Both the position numbers and the translations under genes were made by a program. The notes under the pieces were generated by a model. That model saw only the letters and a list, made by a program, of their open reading frames with translations, searched no databases and had not been told where the DNA came from. A stretch of 64,000 nucleotides of DNA from Lachnospiraceae bacterium (GTDB taxonomy: Bacteria; Bacillota; Clostridia; Lachnospirales; Lachnospiraceae): NCBI GenBank assembly GCA_022792335.1, contig JAAWAV010000020.1, forward strand, positions 1 through 64,000, in the 5' to 3' direction. Of this stretch, positions 35,722 to 43,867 are shown piece by piece. Each line of letters begins with the position of its first letter. The first letter of the stretch is position 1.

Positions 35722-37008
35722 ATGGAAGGAACAAGAGAAAAGGGAAATTTGGGAGCTCTTCTGCCGATAGGGATCTTTCTGGTCCTATTTCTTGGCGTGG
35801 GGCTTTTGAGTGGAGACTTTTATGCGATGCCGGCCATTGTAGCGTTTCTGATTGCGCTGGTGGCGGCTTTTTTTCAAAACAGAAAGAGATCTTTTGGGGA
35901 AAAGTTAAAGACAGCGGCCGAAGGCATCGGCAATGAAGATATTATCACAATGTGTCTCATCTATCTGGCGGCCGGGGCTTTCTCAGGAACTGTGACAGCG
36001 GCCGGAGGTGCGGACAGTACCGTGGCTCTGGGGCTTTCCGTTCTGCCGCCGGGCATTGCGGTGGCAGGTCTCATGTTAATCGGCTGCTTTATGTCTGTAT
36101 CCATGGGTACCAGTATGGGAACCATTGGCGCTCTGGCGCCGATTGCTGTGAAAATCAGCGAGCAGACAGGGTTTTCCATGGCGATCTGTATCGGCGCGGT
36201 GGTGAGTGGCGCCATGTTCGGCGACAATCTTTCCATGATCTCCGACACCACCATTGCGGCAGTCCGTACCCAGGGGTGTGAGATGCGGGATAAGTTCAAG
36301 GAGAATTTTTTCCTGGTACTTCCGGCGGCGCTTGTTTCCATGGTTATTTATGTGATCGTCAGCCGGAATACCTCTTATCAGTTGGATGCGGAACTGACTT
36401 ATAATCTGTGGCAGGTACTCCCTTATCTGGTGGTTCTTACAGGCGCTTTGGCAGGCTTCAATGTATTCCTGGTGTTGCTTGGAGGGACAATCCTCTCGGT
36501 TTTTGCAGGTCTGGGGACAGGAACCATTCTGGCAGGGGATATCTTTAAAGTCATGGGCGAGGGCGTTACCTCCATGTACGACATTACGGTTATTTCCATG
36601 GTGGTGGCGGCGATTGTGGCTTTGGTGAAGAAAAACGGAGGAATCGCCTGCATTCTGAATATGATTCACAGTCGGATCAAGGGAAAGAAGGGCGGCGAGC
36701 TGGGGATCGCAGCACTGGCAGTGCTGGTGGATATGGCGACGGCCAACAATACGGTGGCTATCGTGATTGCCGGTCCTATTGCCAGGGAAATCAGCAGCGA
36801 TTACGGGATTTCTCCCAGAAGGTCGGCTTCCCTTCTGGATATCTTCGCATCGGTGACTCAGGGATTGATCCCCTACGGAGCTCAGCTTCTTTTAGCGGCA
36901 GGGCAGACGGGGCTTTCTCCTTTGGAGATCATTCCCTATACCTTTTATCCGGTGCTAATGGGAGCCAGCGTGATTGGGTTTATTTTACTCAGAAAACAGA
37001 AAGTCTGA
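35722..37008 (+). CDS. NhaC-family Na+/H+ antiporter
   Basis: 428 residues with about 11 predicted membrane segments. GAMFGDNLSMISDTTIAAVR and the later MATANNTVAIVIAGPIAR and IPYGAQLLLAAG are typical of NhaC-family antiporters. Exchange of sodium for protons (or an organic substrate in some family members) at the cytoplasmic membrane. Ribosome site GGGGAGGAA precedes ATG. pyrC begins 26 bases after it, so it heads or joins the pyrimidine operon; the link is unexplained. Confidence 0.85.
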   Translation: MEGTREKGNLGALLPIGIFLVLFLGVGLLSGDFYAMPAIVAFLIALVAAFFQNRKRSFGEKLKTAAEGIGNEDIITMCLIYLAAGAFSGTVTAAGGADSTVALGLSVLPPGIAVAGLMLIGCFMSVSMGTSMGTIGALAPIAVKISEQTGFSMAICIGAVVSGAMFGDNLSMISDTTIAAVRTQGCEMRDKFKENFFLVLPAALVSMVIYVIVSRNTSYQLDAELTYNLWQVLPYLVVLTGALAGFNVFLVLLGGTILSVFAGLGTGTILAGDIFKVMGEGVTSMYDITVISMVVAAIVALVKKNGGIACILNMIHSRIKGKKGGELGIAALAVLVDMATANNTVAIVIAGPIAREISSDYGISPRRSASLLDIFASVTQGLIPYGAQLLLAAGQTGLSPLEIIPYTFYPVLMGASVIGFILLRKQKV

Positions 37009-37034
37009 AAGTTTGTTTGGTAAGGAGACACAGT

Positions 37035-38354
37035 ATGAAATTGTTGATTCAGGGCGGACGTGTGATCGATCCGGATACGGGAAGAGACGGAATTTATGAT
37101 GTACTTGTGGAGGACGGGCATATCAGCCGGGTGGGCGAAGCCGCTTCCTTGGCAGTCGACAGGGAGGAAGCTTCCGGAGAACTGCGGATCATCGACGGGA
37201 CAGGGCTTTATGTGATGCCTGGAATTGTGGATCTTCATGTACATCTGCGCGATCCGGGGCTGGAATATAAGGAAACGCTGTTTACAGGCGGACGGGCAGC
37301 GGCAAAAGGCGGAGTGACGACAATCTGCGCCATGCCCAATACAAAGCCGGTGACGGACAGCCCGGAGCTGCTCCGGAGTCAGACGGCGCGGGCAAAAAAA
37401 GAATGTCTGGTCCATGTCTCCTTTGTGGGGGCTGTGACAAAGGGGCAGGAGGGAAACGAACTGACGGACATTGCCGCCATGAAGCGGGAAGGCATGGCCT
37501 GTATCAGCGAAGACGGAAAGTCTGTGATGGACGCAAAACTTTATCAAAAGGCCATGGAAACTGCCGCCAGGGAGGACGTCCTTGTACTGGCCCACTGTGA
37601 GGATCAGAATATGGTGAGAGGCGCCGTGATTGTAAACGAATCGGAGCGCTCCAGGAGCCTGGGGATCTTTGGCGTTACGAACGCTGTGGAGGATGTGATT
37701 GCCGCCAGAGACATTCTACTGGCGAAAGAGACGGGAGCCAGGCTTCATCTGTGCCATTGTTCTACAAAGGACAGCGTCCGGATGGTGCGGCTGGCGAAAG
37801 AAGCCGGCATTCCGGTGACAGCGGAGGTCTGCCCTCATCATTTTACGCTGACCAGCGGGGATATTCCAGGAGACGACGGGAATTATAAGATGAATCCGCC
37901 CCTCAGGGAGAAAGAGGATGTAGAGGCGTTGCTTGCCGGTCTGAAAGAGGGAGTCATTGATGTGATTTCCACGGATCACGCGCCCCATAGCGAGGAGGAC
38001 AAGGCGGGAGGATTCCGGAAGGCGGCCTGTGGAATCGTAGGGCTGGAGACTTCTCTTTCCATTGCCATGACAGAACTGGTCCACAAAGGTATTTTGACGC
38101 CTATGGAGCTGGCAGAAAGGATGTGCTATACTCCGGCGAAGATTCTGGGCATAGACAGGGGCAGCCTGGCAGAAGGAAAATGCGCGGATCTTGTACTGGT
38201 TGATCCGGAGAGGGAAGCCGTGATTCGGAAAGAGAACTTTGTATCCAAAGGAAAGAACACTCCGTTTGACGGAAAACATGTCAAAGGTATGGTAGTCATG
38301 ACCATTGTGGATGGTGAGATTGTATATGAGGAAAGGGAAGGATTTTTGAAATGA
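37035..38354 (+). CDS. pyrC: Dihydroorotase
   Basis: 439 residues, class I type. Metal ligands are in GIVDLHVHLRDPG, the carbamylated-lysine region in the TLFTGGRAAAKGG stretch and following residues, further His in VLAHCED and RLHLCHCST, and Asp in DVISTDHAPHSEEDK. It cyclises carbamoyl-aspartate to dihydroorotate. The ATG behind AAGGAGACACAGT is chosen over a TTG six codons upstream. The stop overlaps pyrF as ATGA. Confidence 0.95.
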   Translation: MKLLIQGGRVIDPDTGRDGIYDVLVEDGHISRVGEAASLAVDREEASGELRIIDGTGLYVMPGIVDLHVHLRDPGLEYKETLFTGGRAAAKGGVTTICAMPNTKPVTDSPELLRSQTARAKKECLVHVSFVGAVTKGQEGNELTDIAAMKREGMACISEDGKSVMDAKLYQKAMETAAREDVLVLAHCEDQNMVRGAVIVNESERSRSLGIFGVTNAVEDVIAARDILLAKETGARLHLCHCSTKDSVRMVRLAKEAGIPVTAEVCPHHFTLTSGDIPGDDGNYKMNPPLREKEDVEALLAGLKEGVIDVISTDHAPHSEEDKAGGFRKAACGIVGLETSLSIAMTELVHKGILTPMELAERMCYTPAKILGIDRGSLAEGKCADLVLVDPEREAVIRKENFVSKGKNTPFDGKHVKGMVVMTIVDGEIVYEEREGFLK

Positions 38355-39277
38355 TCAATCTACTTTGTGAAAAAATTCAGAAACGAAACGCACCTGTGGT
38401 AGTCGGACTGGACCCGATGCTTTCCTATGTACCGGAACATGTGGTGAAAAAATCTCTGGCAGAGTACGGAGAGACTCTGGAGGGAGCGGCGGACGCCATC
38501 TGGCAGTTTAATAAAGAAATCGTAGATTCCATCTATGATCTCATTCCGGCAGTAAAACCGCAGGTGGCTATGTATGAACAGTTTGGCGTGGCCGGAATGG
38601 CGGCCTATCAGAAAACGGTGGATTACTGCCAGGAAAAAGGGCTGATCGTCATCGGCGATGTGAAGAGAGGGGACATTGGTTCTACGTCTGCGGCCTATGC
38701 GGCAGGACATTTGGGGAAAGTACAGGTGGGAAGCAGACTTCTCACCGCGTTTCATGAGGACTTTGTGACGGTAAACCCCTATCTGGGAACGGACGGAGTG
38801 AAGCCCTTCATCGACGTATGCCGGGAGGAGAAAAAAGGGTTGTTTATTTTGGTCAAGACCTCCAATCCCTCCAGCGGCGAGTTTCAGGACAGACTTATTG
38901 ACGGACGCCCGCTCTATGAGTGGGTGGGCGAGCAGGTGGCCAGATGGGGAGAAACCTGTATGGGGGACTCCTATAGCTATGTGGGCGCTGTGGTGGGCGC
39001 CACCTACCCGGAAATGGGAAAAACGCTTCGGAAGCTGATGCCCAAATCCTTTATTCTGGTGCCTGGTTACGGAGCACAGGGTGGGAAGGCAGAGGACCTG
39101 GCTCCTTATTTCAATGAGGATGGTCTGGGGGCCATTGTCAATTCGTCCAGAGGAATCATTGCTGCCTATAAAAAGGAACCTTATGCGAAATTTGGCGCAG
39201 AGCATTTTGGAGAGGCATCCAGGCAGGCAGTTCTTGATATGATTGCAGATATCGGAGGCGCATTGAACCGGAGATAA
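38351..39277 (+). CDS. pyrF: Orotidine 5'-phosphate decarboxylase (type 2, long form)
   Basis: 308 residues, matching the longer PyrF subfamily of about 270-310. APVVVGLDPML, VKPQVAMYEQFG, GLIVIGDVKRGDIGSTSAAY (catalytic Asp-Lys-Asp), FILVPGYGAQGG and VNSSRGIIAAY mark the active site. Converts OMP to UMP. Translationally coupled to pyrC. Confidence 0.95.
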   Translation: MINLLCEKIQKRNAPVVVGLDPMLSYVPEHVVKKSLAEYGETLEGAADAIWQFNKEIVDSIYDLIPAVKPQVAMYEQFGVAGMAAYQKTVDYCQEKGLIVIGDVKRGDIGSTSAAYAAGHLGKVQVGSRLLTAFHEDFVTVNPYLGTDGVKPFIDVCREEKKGLFILVKTSNPSSGEFQDRLIDGRPLYEWVGEQVARWGETCMGDSYSYVGAVVGATYPEMGKTLRKLMPKSFILVPGYGAQGGKAEDLAPYFNEDGLGAIVNSSRGIIAAYKKEPYAKFGAEHFGEASRQAVLDMIADIGGALNRR

Positions 39278-39386
39278 GCAGGGGTTCGGCATAGCGGCAT
39301 GTAGCGGCGGCGCGGTGAAACCAAACGATCGACAGGTCTGAGGGAAAGAGAAGCATCGTCGATACAGAAGATACGGGAGGATGTTT

Positions 39387-40151
39387 ATGAAGAGGAAAGA
39401 GAAAGCAAGGATCCTGTCCCAGGAGTGGCTGTCGCCCGGGATCTACAGTATGTGGGTGGAAACCGGGATGGCGGAGGAGGCAGCGCCGGGCCAGTTTGTT
39501 TCCTTGTACAGTGCAGACGGTTCCAGACTTTTACCCCGGCCCATCAGCCTTTGCGAGATCGAAGAGGGCAGGATTCGCCTGGTTTACCGGGTGGCAGGAG
39601 CGGGCACAGAGGAATTTTCTTCCAGAAAGGCGGGCGATACCATCGAGGTTCTCGGACCTCTTGGAAACGGCTTTCCCCTGAAAGAGGCAGAAGGAAAAAA
39701 AGCCTTTCTGATTGGCGGCGGGATCGGCGTGCCCCCCATGCTGGAGCTTGCAAAACGGCTTTCCGGGGAAACCGTTCTGGTTATGGGGTATCGGGACAGG
39801 CAGATGTTTCTGAAAAAAGAACTGGAGGAGAGCGGTCCGCTTTTTGTAGCGACAGAGGACGGAAGTTTCGGCACAAAGGGAAACGTGCTGGATGCCATCC
39901 GGGAAAACAGCCTTTCAGCGGACGTGATCTTTGCCTGTGGCCCGGCGCCCATGTTGCGGGCTGTGAAAGTCTATGCGAGGCAGCAGAAGATTCCGGCCTG
40001 GATTTCCATGGAAGAGCGGATGGCATGTGGGATTGGCGCCTGTCTGGGTTGTGTCTGTGAGTCCGGAGAAGTGGACGGCCACAGCCATGTCAAAAATAAA
40101 CGGATCTGCAAAGACGGTCCCGTATTTCTGGCTGAGGAGGTGGAGCTTTGA
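39387..40151 (+). CDS. pyrK: Dihydroorotate dehydrogenase electron-transfer subunit
   Basis: 254 residues. An FAD-binding domain (LLPRPISLCEIEEGRIRLVY) and NAD-binding domain (AFLIGGGIGVPPMLELAKRL, IFACGPAPMLRAV) precede a [2Fe-2S] site of four Cys: ERMACGIGACLGCVC and a later Cys in KRICKDGP. It passes electrons from PyrD to NAD. The second ATG is chosen because the first sits against GGGAGG. Its TGA overlaps the pyrD ATG by one base. Confidence 0.95.
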   Translation: MKRKEKARILSQEWLSPGIYSMWVETGMAEEAAPGQFVSLYSADGSRLLPRPISLCEIEEGRIRLVYRVAGAGTEEFSSRKAGDTIEVLGPLGNGFPLKEAEGKKAFLIGGGIGVPPMLELAKRLSGETVLVMGYRDRQMFLKKELEESGPLFVATEDGSFGTKGNVLDAIRENSLSADVIFACGPAPMLRAVKVYARQQKIPAWISMEERMACGIGACLGCVCESGEVDGHSHVKNKRICKDGPVFLAEEVEL

Positions 40152-41053
40152 TGAATGTATCGGTGGAGCTTGCAGGGGTTTCCTTAAAAAATCCGGTGAT
40201 GACGGCTTCGGGAACTTTTGGTTCGGGAGAAGAATACAGTGAATTTGTGGATCTAAACCGTCTTGGGGCGGTGGTCACAAAAGGCGTGGCCAATGTACCT
40301 TGGCCGGGGAATAAAACACCCAGGATTGCAGAGACTTACGGCGGGATGCTCAATGCCATTGGCCTGCAAAATCCCGGCATTGATGTGTTCGTAGAGAGGG
40401 ATATTCCCTTTTTAAGGCAGTTTGATACGAAGATTGTGGTGAATGTCTGCGGGAAAACGACGGAAGATTATGTGGAAGTGGTAGAGCGGCTTTCCAAAGA
40501 GCCGGTAGATCTTCTGGAGATTAACATTTCCTGTCCCAATGTGAAAGAAGGCGGAATCGCCTTTGGCCAGAGTGCGAAGGCGGCGGAAGCGATTACCAGG
40601 GCAGTGAAGGAAAAGGCAAAGCAGCCGGTGATTATGAAGTTAAGCCCCAATGTGACGGATATTGGTGAGATGGCGCGGGCCGTGGAGGCAGGAGGCGCCG
40701 ATGCGGTTTCTCTGATCAATACACTCACGGGAATGAAAATCGATATCTTTAGACGCACGTTTGCCCTGGCAAACAAAACGGGAGGGCTTTCCGGGCCGGC
40801 GATAAAGCCGGTGGCTGTGCGTATGGTTTATGAGGCAGCCCAGGCTGTACAGATTCCGGTGATTGGTATGGGCGGAATCCAAAACGCCCAGGATGCCTTG
40901 GAATTTATTCTGGCAGGCGCCACGGCCGTATCTGTCGGCACGGCCAATTTTCATCATCCTTATACCACGGTGGAGATTGTGGAAGGGATTCGGGATTATA
41001 TGGAAGAGCAGAGAGTTTCGGATATCCGGGAATTGATTGGAGCGGTAAGATAA
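40151..41053 (+). CDS. pyrD: Dihydroorotate dehydrogenase, class 1B catalytic subunit
   Basis: 300 residues. LKNPVMTASGTFGSGEEY, NAIGLQNPGIDVF, EINISCPNVKEGGIAFGQ (catalytic Cys), KLSPNVTDIGEMARAVEAGG and GMGGIQNAQDALEFILAGA are the FMN and active-site blocks. The adjacent pyrK confirms the NAD-linked class 1B complex. Converts dihydroorotate to orotate. Confidence 0.96.
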   Translation: MNVSVELAGVSLKNPVMTASGTFGSGEEYSEFVDLNRLGAVVTKGVANVPWPGNKTPRIAETYGGMLNAIGLQNPGIDVFVERDIPFLRQFDTKIVVNVCGKTTEDYVEVVERLSKEPVDLLEINISCPNVKEGGIAFGQSAKAAEAITRAVKEKAKQPVIMKLSPNVTDIGEMARAVEAGGADAVSLINTLTGMKIDIFRRTFALANKTGGLSGPAIKPVAVRMVYEAAQAVQIPVIGMGGIQNAQDALEFILAGATAVSVGTANFHHPYTTVEIVEGIRDYMEEQRVSDIRELIGAVR

Positions 41054-41148
41054 GGAAATGCAGAGCCGATTTCCTGGTTGAAAGAACTGAGGTTTAATGA
41101 TATACTTGTTTGCAGTATTTAAAAATAGGACCAAGGAGAAACGAAACC

Positions 41149-41826
41149 ATGGAAGCATATAAGAGAGAATTTATTGAGTTTATGGTGGACTGCAAAGTAC
41201 TTAAATTCGGAGATTTTGTGACAAAGAGCGGAAGAAAAACGCCCTTTTTTATCAATACAGGGTTTTATCGTACCGGGGGACAGCTAAAACGGCTGGGAAG
41301 CTATTACGCAAAAGCCATCAAAGACAAGTTTGGTACAGCGTTTGACGTATTGTTCGGACCGGCCTACAAGGGGATCCCCTTAAGCACGGCGGCAGTCATT
41401 GCGCTTTCGGAGGAATACGGGGCGGATATCCGTTACTGTTCCAACCGAAAGGAAGTGAAAGACCACGGAGACAGGGGGATTCTTCTGGGAGGTCCTGTGG
41501 GGGATGGCGACAGGGTGGTGATCATCGAGGACGTAACCACGGCAGGAACTTCTATTGAAGAGACACTTCCCATTCTGAAAGCCCAGGGGGCGGTGGATGT
41601 TCTCGGTCTTGTGGTCTCTGTGGACCGGATGGAACGGGGCCAGGGAAAGAAGTCGGCTCTCAAGGAGATCCATGAAAAGTACGGCCTGCAGACAACGGCT
41701 ATTGTGACGATGGCAGAGGTGATCGAACACCTTTATAACAGACCTTATCAGGGAGAAATCATCATTGACGATACATTAAAAAGCGCCATTGACGCATATT
41801 ATGAACAGTACGGCGCAGAAGAATGA
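41149..41826 (+). CDS. pyrE: Orotate phosphoribosyltransferase
   Basis: 225 residues from the ATG behind AAGGAG. FGDFVTKSGRKTPFFINTG at the N terminus, then the PRPP-binding motif VVIIEDVTTAGTSIEET. Joins orotate and PRPP to give OMP, the substrate of PyrF. Last of the pyrC-F-K-D-E set; pyrB, pyrI and carAB are not in the window, and no PyrR attenuator is visible. Confidence 0.96.
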   Translation: MEAYKREFIEFMVDCKVLKFGDFVTKSGRKTPFFINTGFYRTGGQLKRLGSYYAKAIKDKFGTAFDVLFGPAYKGIPLSTAAVIALSEEYGADIRYCSNRKEVKDHGDRGILLGGPVGDGDRVVIIEDVTTAGTSIEETLPILKAQGAVDVLGLVVSVDRMERGQGKKSALKEIHEKYGLQTTAIVTMAEVIEHLYNRPYQGEIIIDDTLKSAIDAYYEQYGAEE

Positions 41827-41837
41827 GGAGGCAGCTT

Positions 41838-41990
41838 ATGAGTGAAAAGGTATATAAGACCATGAAGAATACAGGGGGTTTTTCCATTGCCATGGGGATT
41901 GTTATTCTTGTGGCAGGACTGGTGGTCGGGATCGGCAGCATTATAAGCGGCGCGTTTTTACTGAAACGGAAATCAGATATTACGTTTTGA
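41838..41990 (+). CDS. 50-residue membrane protein following pyrE
   Basis: ATG behind GAGGAGGCAG. The frame reads MSEKVYKTMKNTGGFSIAMG, then a hydrophobic helix VILVAGLVVGIGSIISGAFL ending KRKSDITF. One or two short membrane segments are likely. No family is recognised. Eleven bases after pyrE and touching the VanZ-like gene, it is probably co-transcribed. Confidence 0.65.
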   Translation: MSEKVYKTMKNTGGFSIAMGIVILVAGLVVGIGSIISGAFLLKRKSDITF

Positions 41991-42004
41991 CAGGGTGGAC
42001 GGGA

Positions 42005-42505
42005 TTGAAAACTCGAATAAAGACGGAGACCATCCGGAAGGCCGGCTGGGTGCTCTTTGGTTGTTATCTGGCTGGACTGGTTTATTTTATGTTTTTTGCC
42101 GAGTCTCTGGGACGGACGGAGGCTTCTGGAGGATACCGCTATAATCTGGAACCCTTTTTGGAGATTAAGCGGTGTATCCGTTACTGGGACGTGCTTGGGC
42201 CCCTGAACGCGGGGATGAATTTGTTTGGAAATGTGGCGGCTTTTATGCCCTTTGGATTTATTCTGCCCATGCTTCGGTTTTCCAACAGAAAGTGGTATGT
42301 GATTGTGCTCTGGAGCTTTTTTTGCAGCCTCTGTATTGAGACTGTGCAGCTTTTGTCCAAGCGGGGGAGTTTTGATGTGGACGATCTGATGCTCAACACT
42401 CTGGGAGGATTTCTGGGATATCTGTGTTTCCTGGCAGCCGTGTATTTGCGCTGGAAAAGGCTAGATGAGGGGGCTGGGAGACAGGACCGGGGGCGGCAGC
42501 ACTGA
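42005..42505 (+). CDS. VanZ-like membrane protein
   Basis: About 166 residues with four membrane segments. MNLFGNVAAFMPFGFILPML and SFFCSLCIETVQLLSKRGSF followed by DVDDLMLNTLGGFLGY are the VanZ family core. VanZ is linked to low-level teicoplanin resistance in enterococci, but most family members are uncharacterised. The start is uncertain: TTG at 42005 behind AGGGTGG fits, while TTG at 41987 would overlap the previous gene. Confidence 0.8.
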   Translation: MKTRIKTETIRKAGWVLFGCYLAGLVYFMFFAESLGRTEASGGYRYNLEPFLEIKRCIRYWDVLGPLNAGMNLFGNVAAFMPFGFILPMLRFSNRKWYVIVLWSFFCSLCIETVQLLSKRGSFDVDDLMLNTLGGFLGYLCFLAAVYLRWKRLDEGAGRQDRGRQH

Positions 42506-42545
42506 TAACTCATTCTGCTAGATACCGGAAAAAGGAGATGTTACG

Positions 42546-42872
42546 TTGAACAGAAAGAGGATGAAGCTTTTTCGGATGAAATTTTCAGCGGCGGGGATGG
42601 CCTCGGTGCTGATTTTTGTCGGTTCTGTTTTAATTTTGCTGGCGGCTTTTTGGATTGCCTTTAGGACTTATGGCCATGGAGATACCAATATTGCGGCGCT
42701 GGGGTTTCTGGCTCTGTTTTTTAATATTCTTGGGATTTTTCTTCCGCTTCACGATATGAGGCGGCGGGGAAGCGAGGAGGGGATTCCGGTTCTTTCCAGG
42801 GTCGCGATTATTCTGAATGTGCTGGCGATAGCAGGAATCCTGGGGATTTACATTCTGGGAATTGTGATTTGA
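42546..42872 (+). CDS. Small membrane protein with three hydrophobic segments
   Basis: 108 residues from a TTG behind AAAGGAGATG. Basic N terminus, hydrophobic segments at about 17-38, 49-66 and 85-107 (GMASVLIFVGSVLILLAAFW; ALGFLALFFNILGIFLPL; VAIILNVLAIAGILGIYIL), with the motif HDMRRRG between. It resembles uncharacterised small membrane proteins common in Lachnospiraceae; no function can be assigned. Confidence 0.7.
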   Translation: MNRKRMKLFRMKFSAAGMASVLIFVGSVLILLAAFWIAFRTYGHGDTNIAALGFLALFFNILGIFLPLHDMRRRGSEEGIPVLSRVAIILNVLAIAGILGIYILGIVI

Positions 42873-42921
42873 GAATCGTTCCGGAGAAACACAGAGAAAT
42901 AAATGTTTAGGAGGAGACAGG

Positions 42922-43521
42922 ATGGAGACAGAAGGACGGTTGGAAAAACAGCTTCATTTTCTGATGGAAACGGATAAGATTAAGCAGGTATTCAGACAGA
43001 CCTATCTTTCCGACGGGAGTCGGAAGGAAAATGATGCGGAGCATTCCTGGCACTTGGCGCTTATGTGCGCGTTGCTTGCTGAGTACGCCAATGAGTCCAT
43101 CGATACGCTTCGTACGATGACTATGGTGCTGATCCACGATATTATTGAAATTGATGCGGGAGACACCTATGCTTATGACGAGGCGGGCAATGTCACAAAG
43201 AGAGAGCGGGAAGTCAAGGCGGCGGATCGGATTTTTGGCCTTCTTCCGGCGGATCAGGAGGCGTATTTCCGGGAGCTTTGGGAGGAATTTGAGGCGGGCC
43301 AGACGCCGGAGGCGAAGTTTGCGCTGACTTTGGACAAGGTTCAGCCTCTGCTTCTCAATGACGCCACGGAAGGAAAATCCTGGAAGGAGCATGGAATCCG
43401 GGTTTCCCAGGTGTTAAAACGGAATGAAAAGACGGTGGAAGGTTCCTCAAGGCTCTGGGAGCATGCCAGGGGACTGATTGAAAAGAATGCGAAGCTTGGA
43501 AAGCTCCGGGACGACAGATAA
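42922..43521 (+). CDS. HD-domain phosphohydrolase (YfbR/HDDC2-like)
   Basis: 199 residues. Metal-binding residues: DAEHSWHLALM (His), LIHDIIEIDAGDT (HD plus Asp) and TLDKVQPLLLND (Asp). This pattern matches the YfbR/HDDC2 group, several of which are 5'-nucleotidases acting on deoxynucleoside monophosphates. Position after pyrimidine genes would suit a nucleotide role, but substrate is not shown. RBS GGAGGAG. Confidence 0.8.
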   Translation: METEGRLEKQLHFLMETDKIKQVFRQTYLSDGSRKENDAEHSWHLALMCALLAEYANESIDTLRTMTMVLIHDIIEIDAGDTYAYDEAGNVTKREREVKAADRIFGLLPADQEAYFRELWEEFEAGQTPEAKFALTLDKVQPLLLNDATEGKSWKEHGIRVSQVLKRNEKTVEGSSRLWEHARGLIEKNAKLGKLRDDR

Positions 43522-43534
43522 AGGAGAAAATCAG

Positions 43535-43846
43535 ATGGGAGATAATTTTAATTTACTTTGGAGCGTTCTGATGGCTGTGATTTTTGCCTTTGGAGCATTT
43601 CAGACCTGGAATGGAAAAACGGATTTTGTGGGAAAAAATGTGGAGAGTGTCAAGCCGGAGCTTAAAGAGGCCTACTGTAAGGAGATGAGTATGCCCATGT
43701 TTTTGCTGGCCGGGGTGGAAGTGATCGACGTCATTCTTCAGCTTACCATTGATTTTGGACAGTGGTCTTTGCTGCTTCTTGGAACAGGGATCCTCATTGG
43801 AATAGCCTGGATTGTCATGATTCAGCGGAAATACAGCAAAATGTAA
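43535..43846 (+). CDS. Small membrane protein, DUF-like
   Basis: 103 residues from the ATG behind AAAGGAGAAAATC, 13 bases after the HD gene. Three hydrophobic segments: NLLWSVLMAVIFAFGAFQTW, MFLLAGVEVIDVILQLTI and SLLLLGTGILIGIAWIVMI. The middle (KPELKEAYCKEMSMP) is hydrophilic. Unrecognised; probably part of the same transcript. Confidence 0.65.
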   Translation: MGDNFNLLWSVLMAVIFAFGAFQTWNGKTDFVGKNVESVKPELKEAYCKEMSMPMFLLAGVEVIDVILQLTIDFGQWSLLLLGTGILIGIAWIVMIQRKYSKM

Positions 43847-43867
43847 CGATATAGAGGAGTGAAAAAA

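Noticed and set aside
35473-37034. PyrR-type attenuator for the pyr operon
   Set aside because: No PyrR-binding loop with anti-terminator and terminator arrangement was recognised; the hairpin array upstream of nhaC differs in form.
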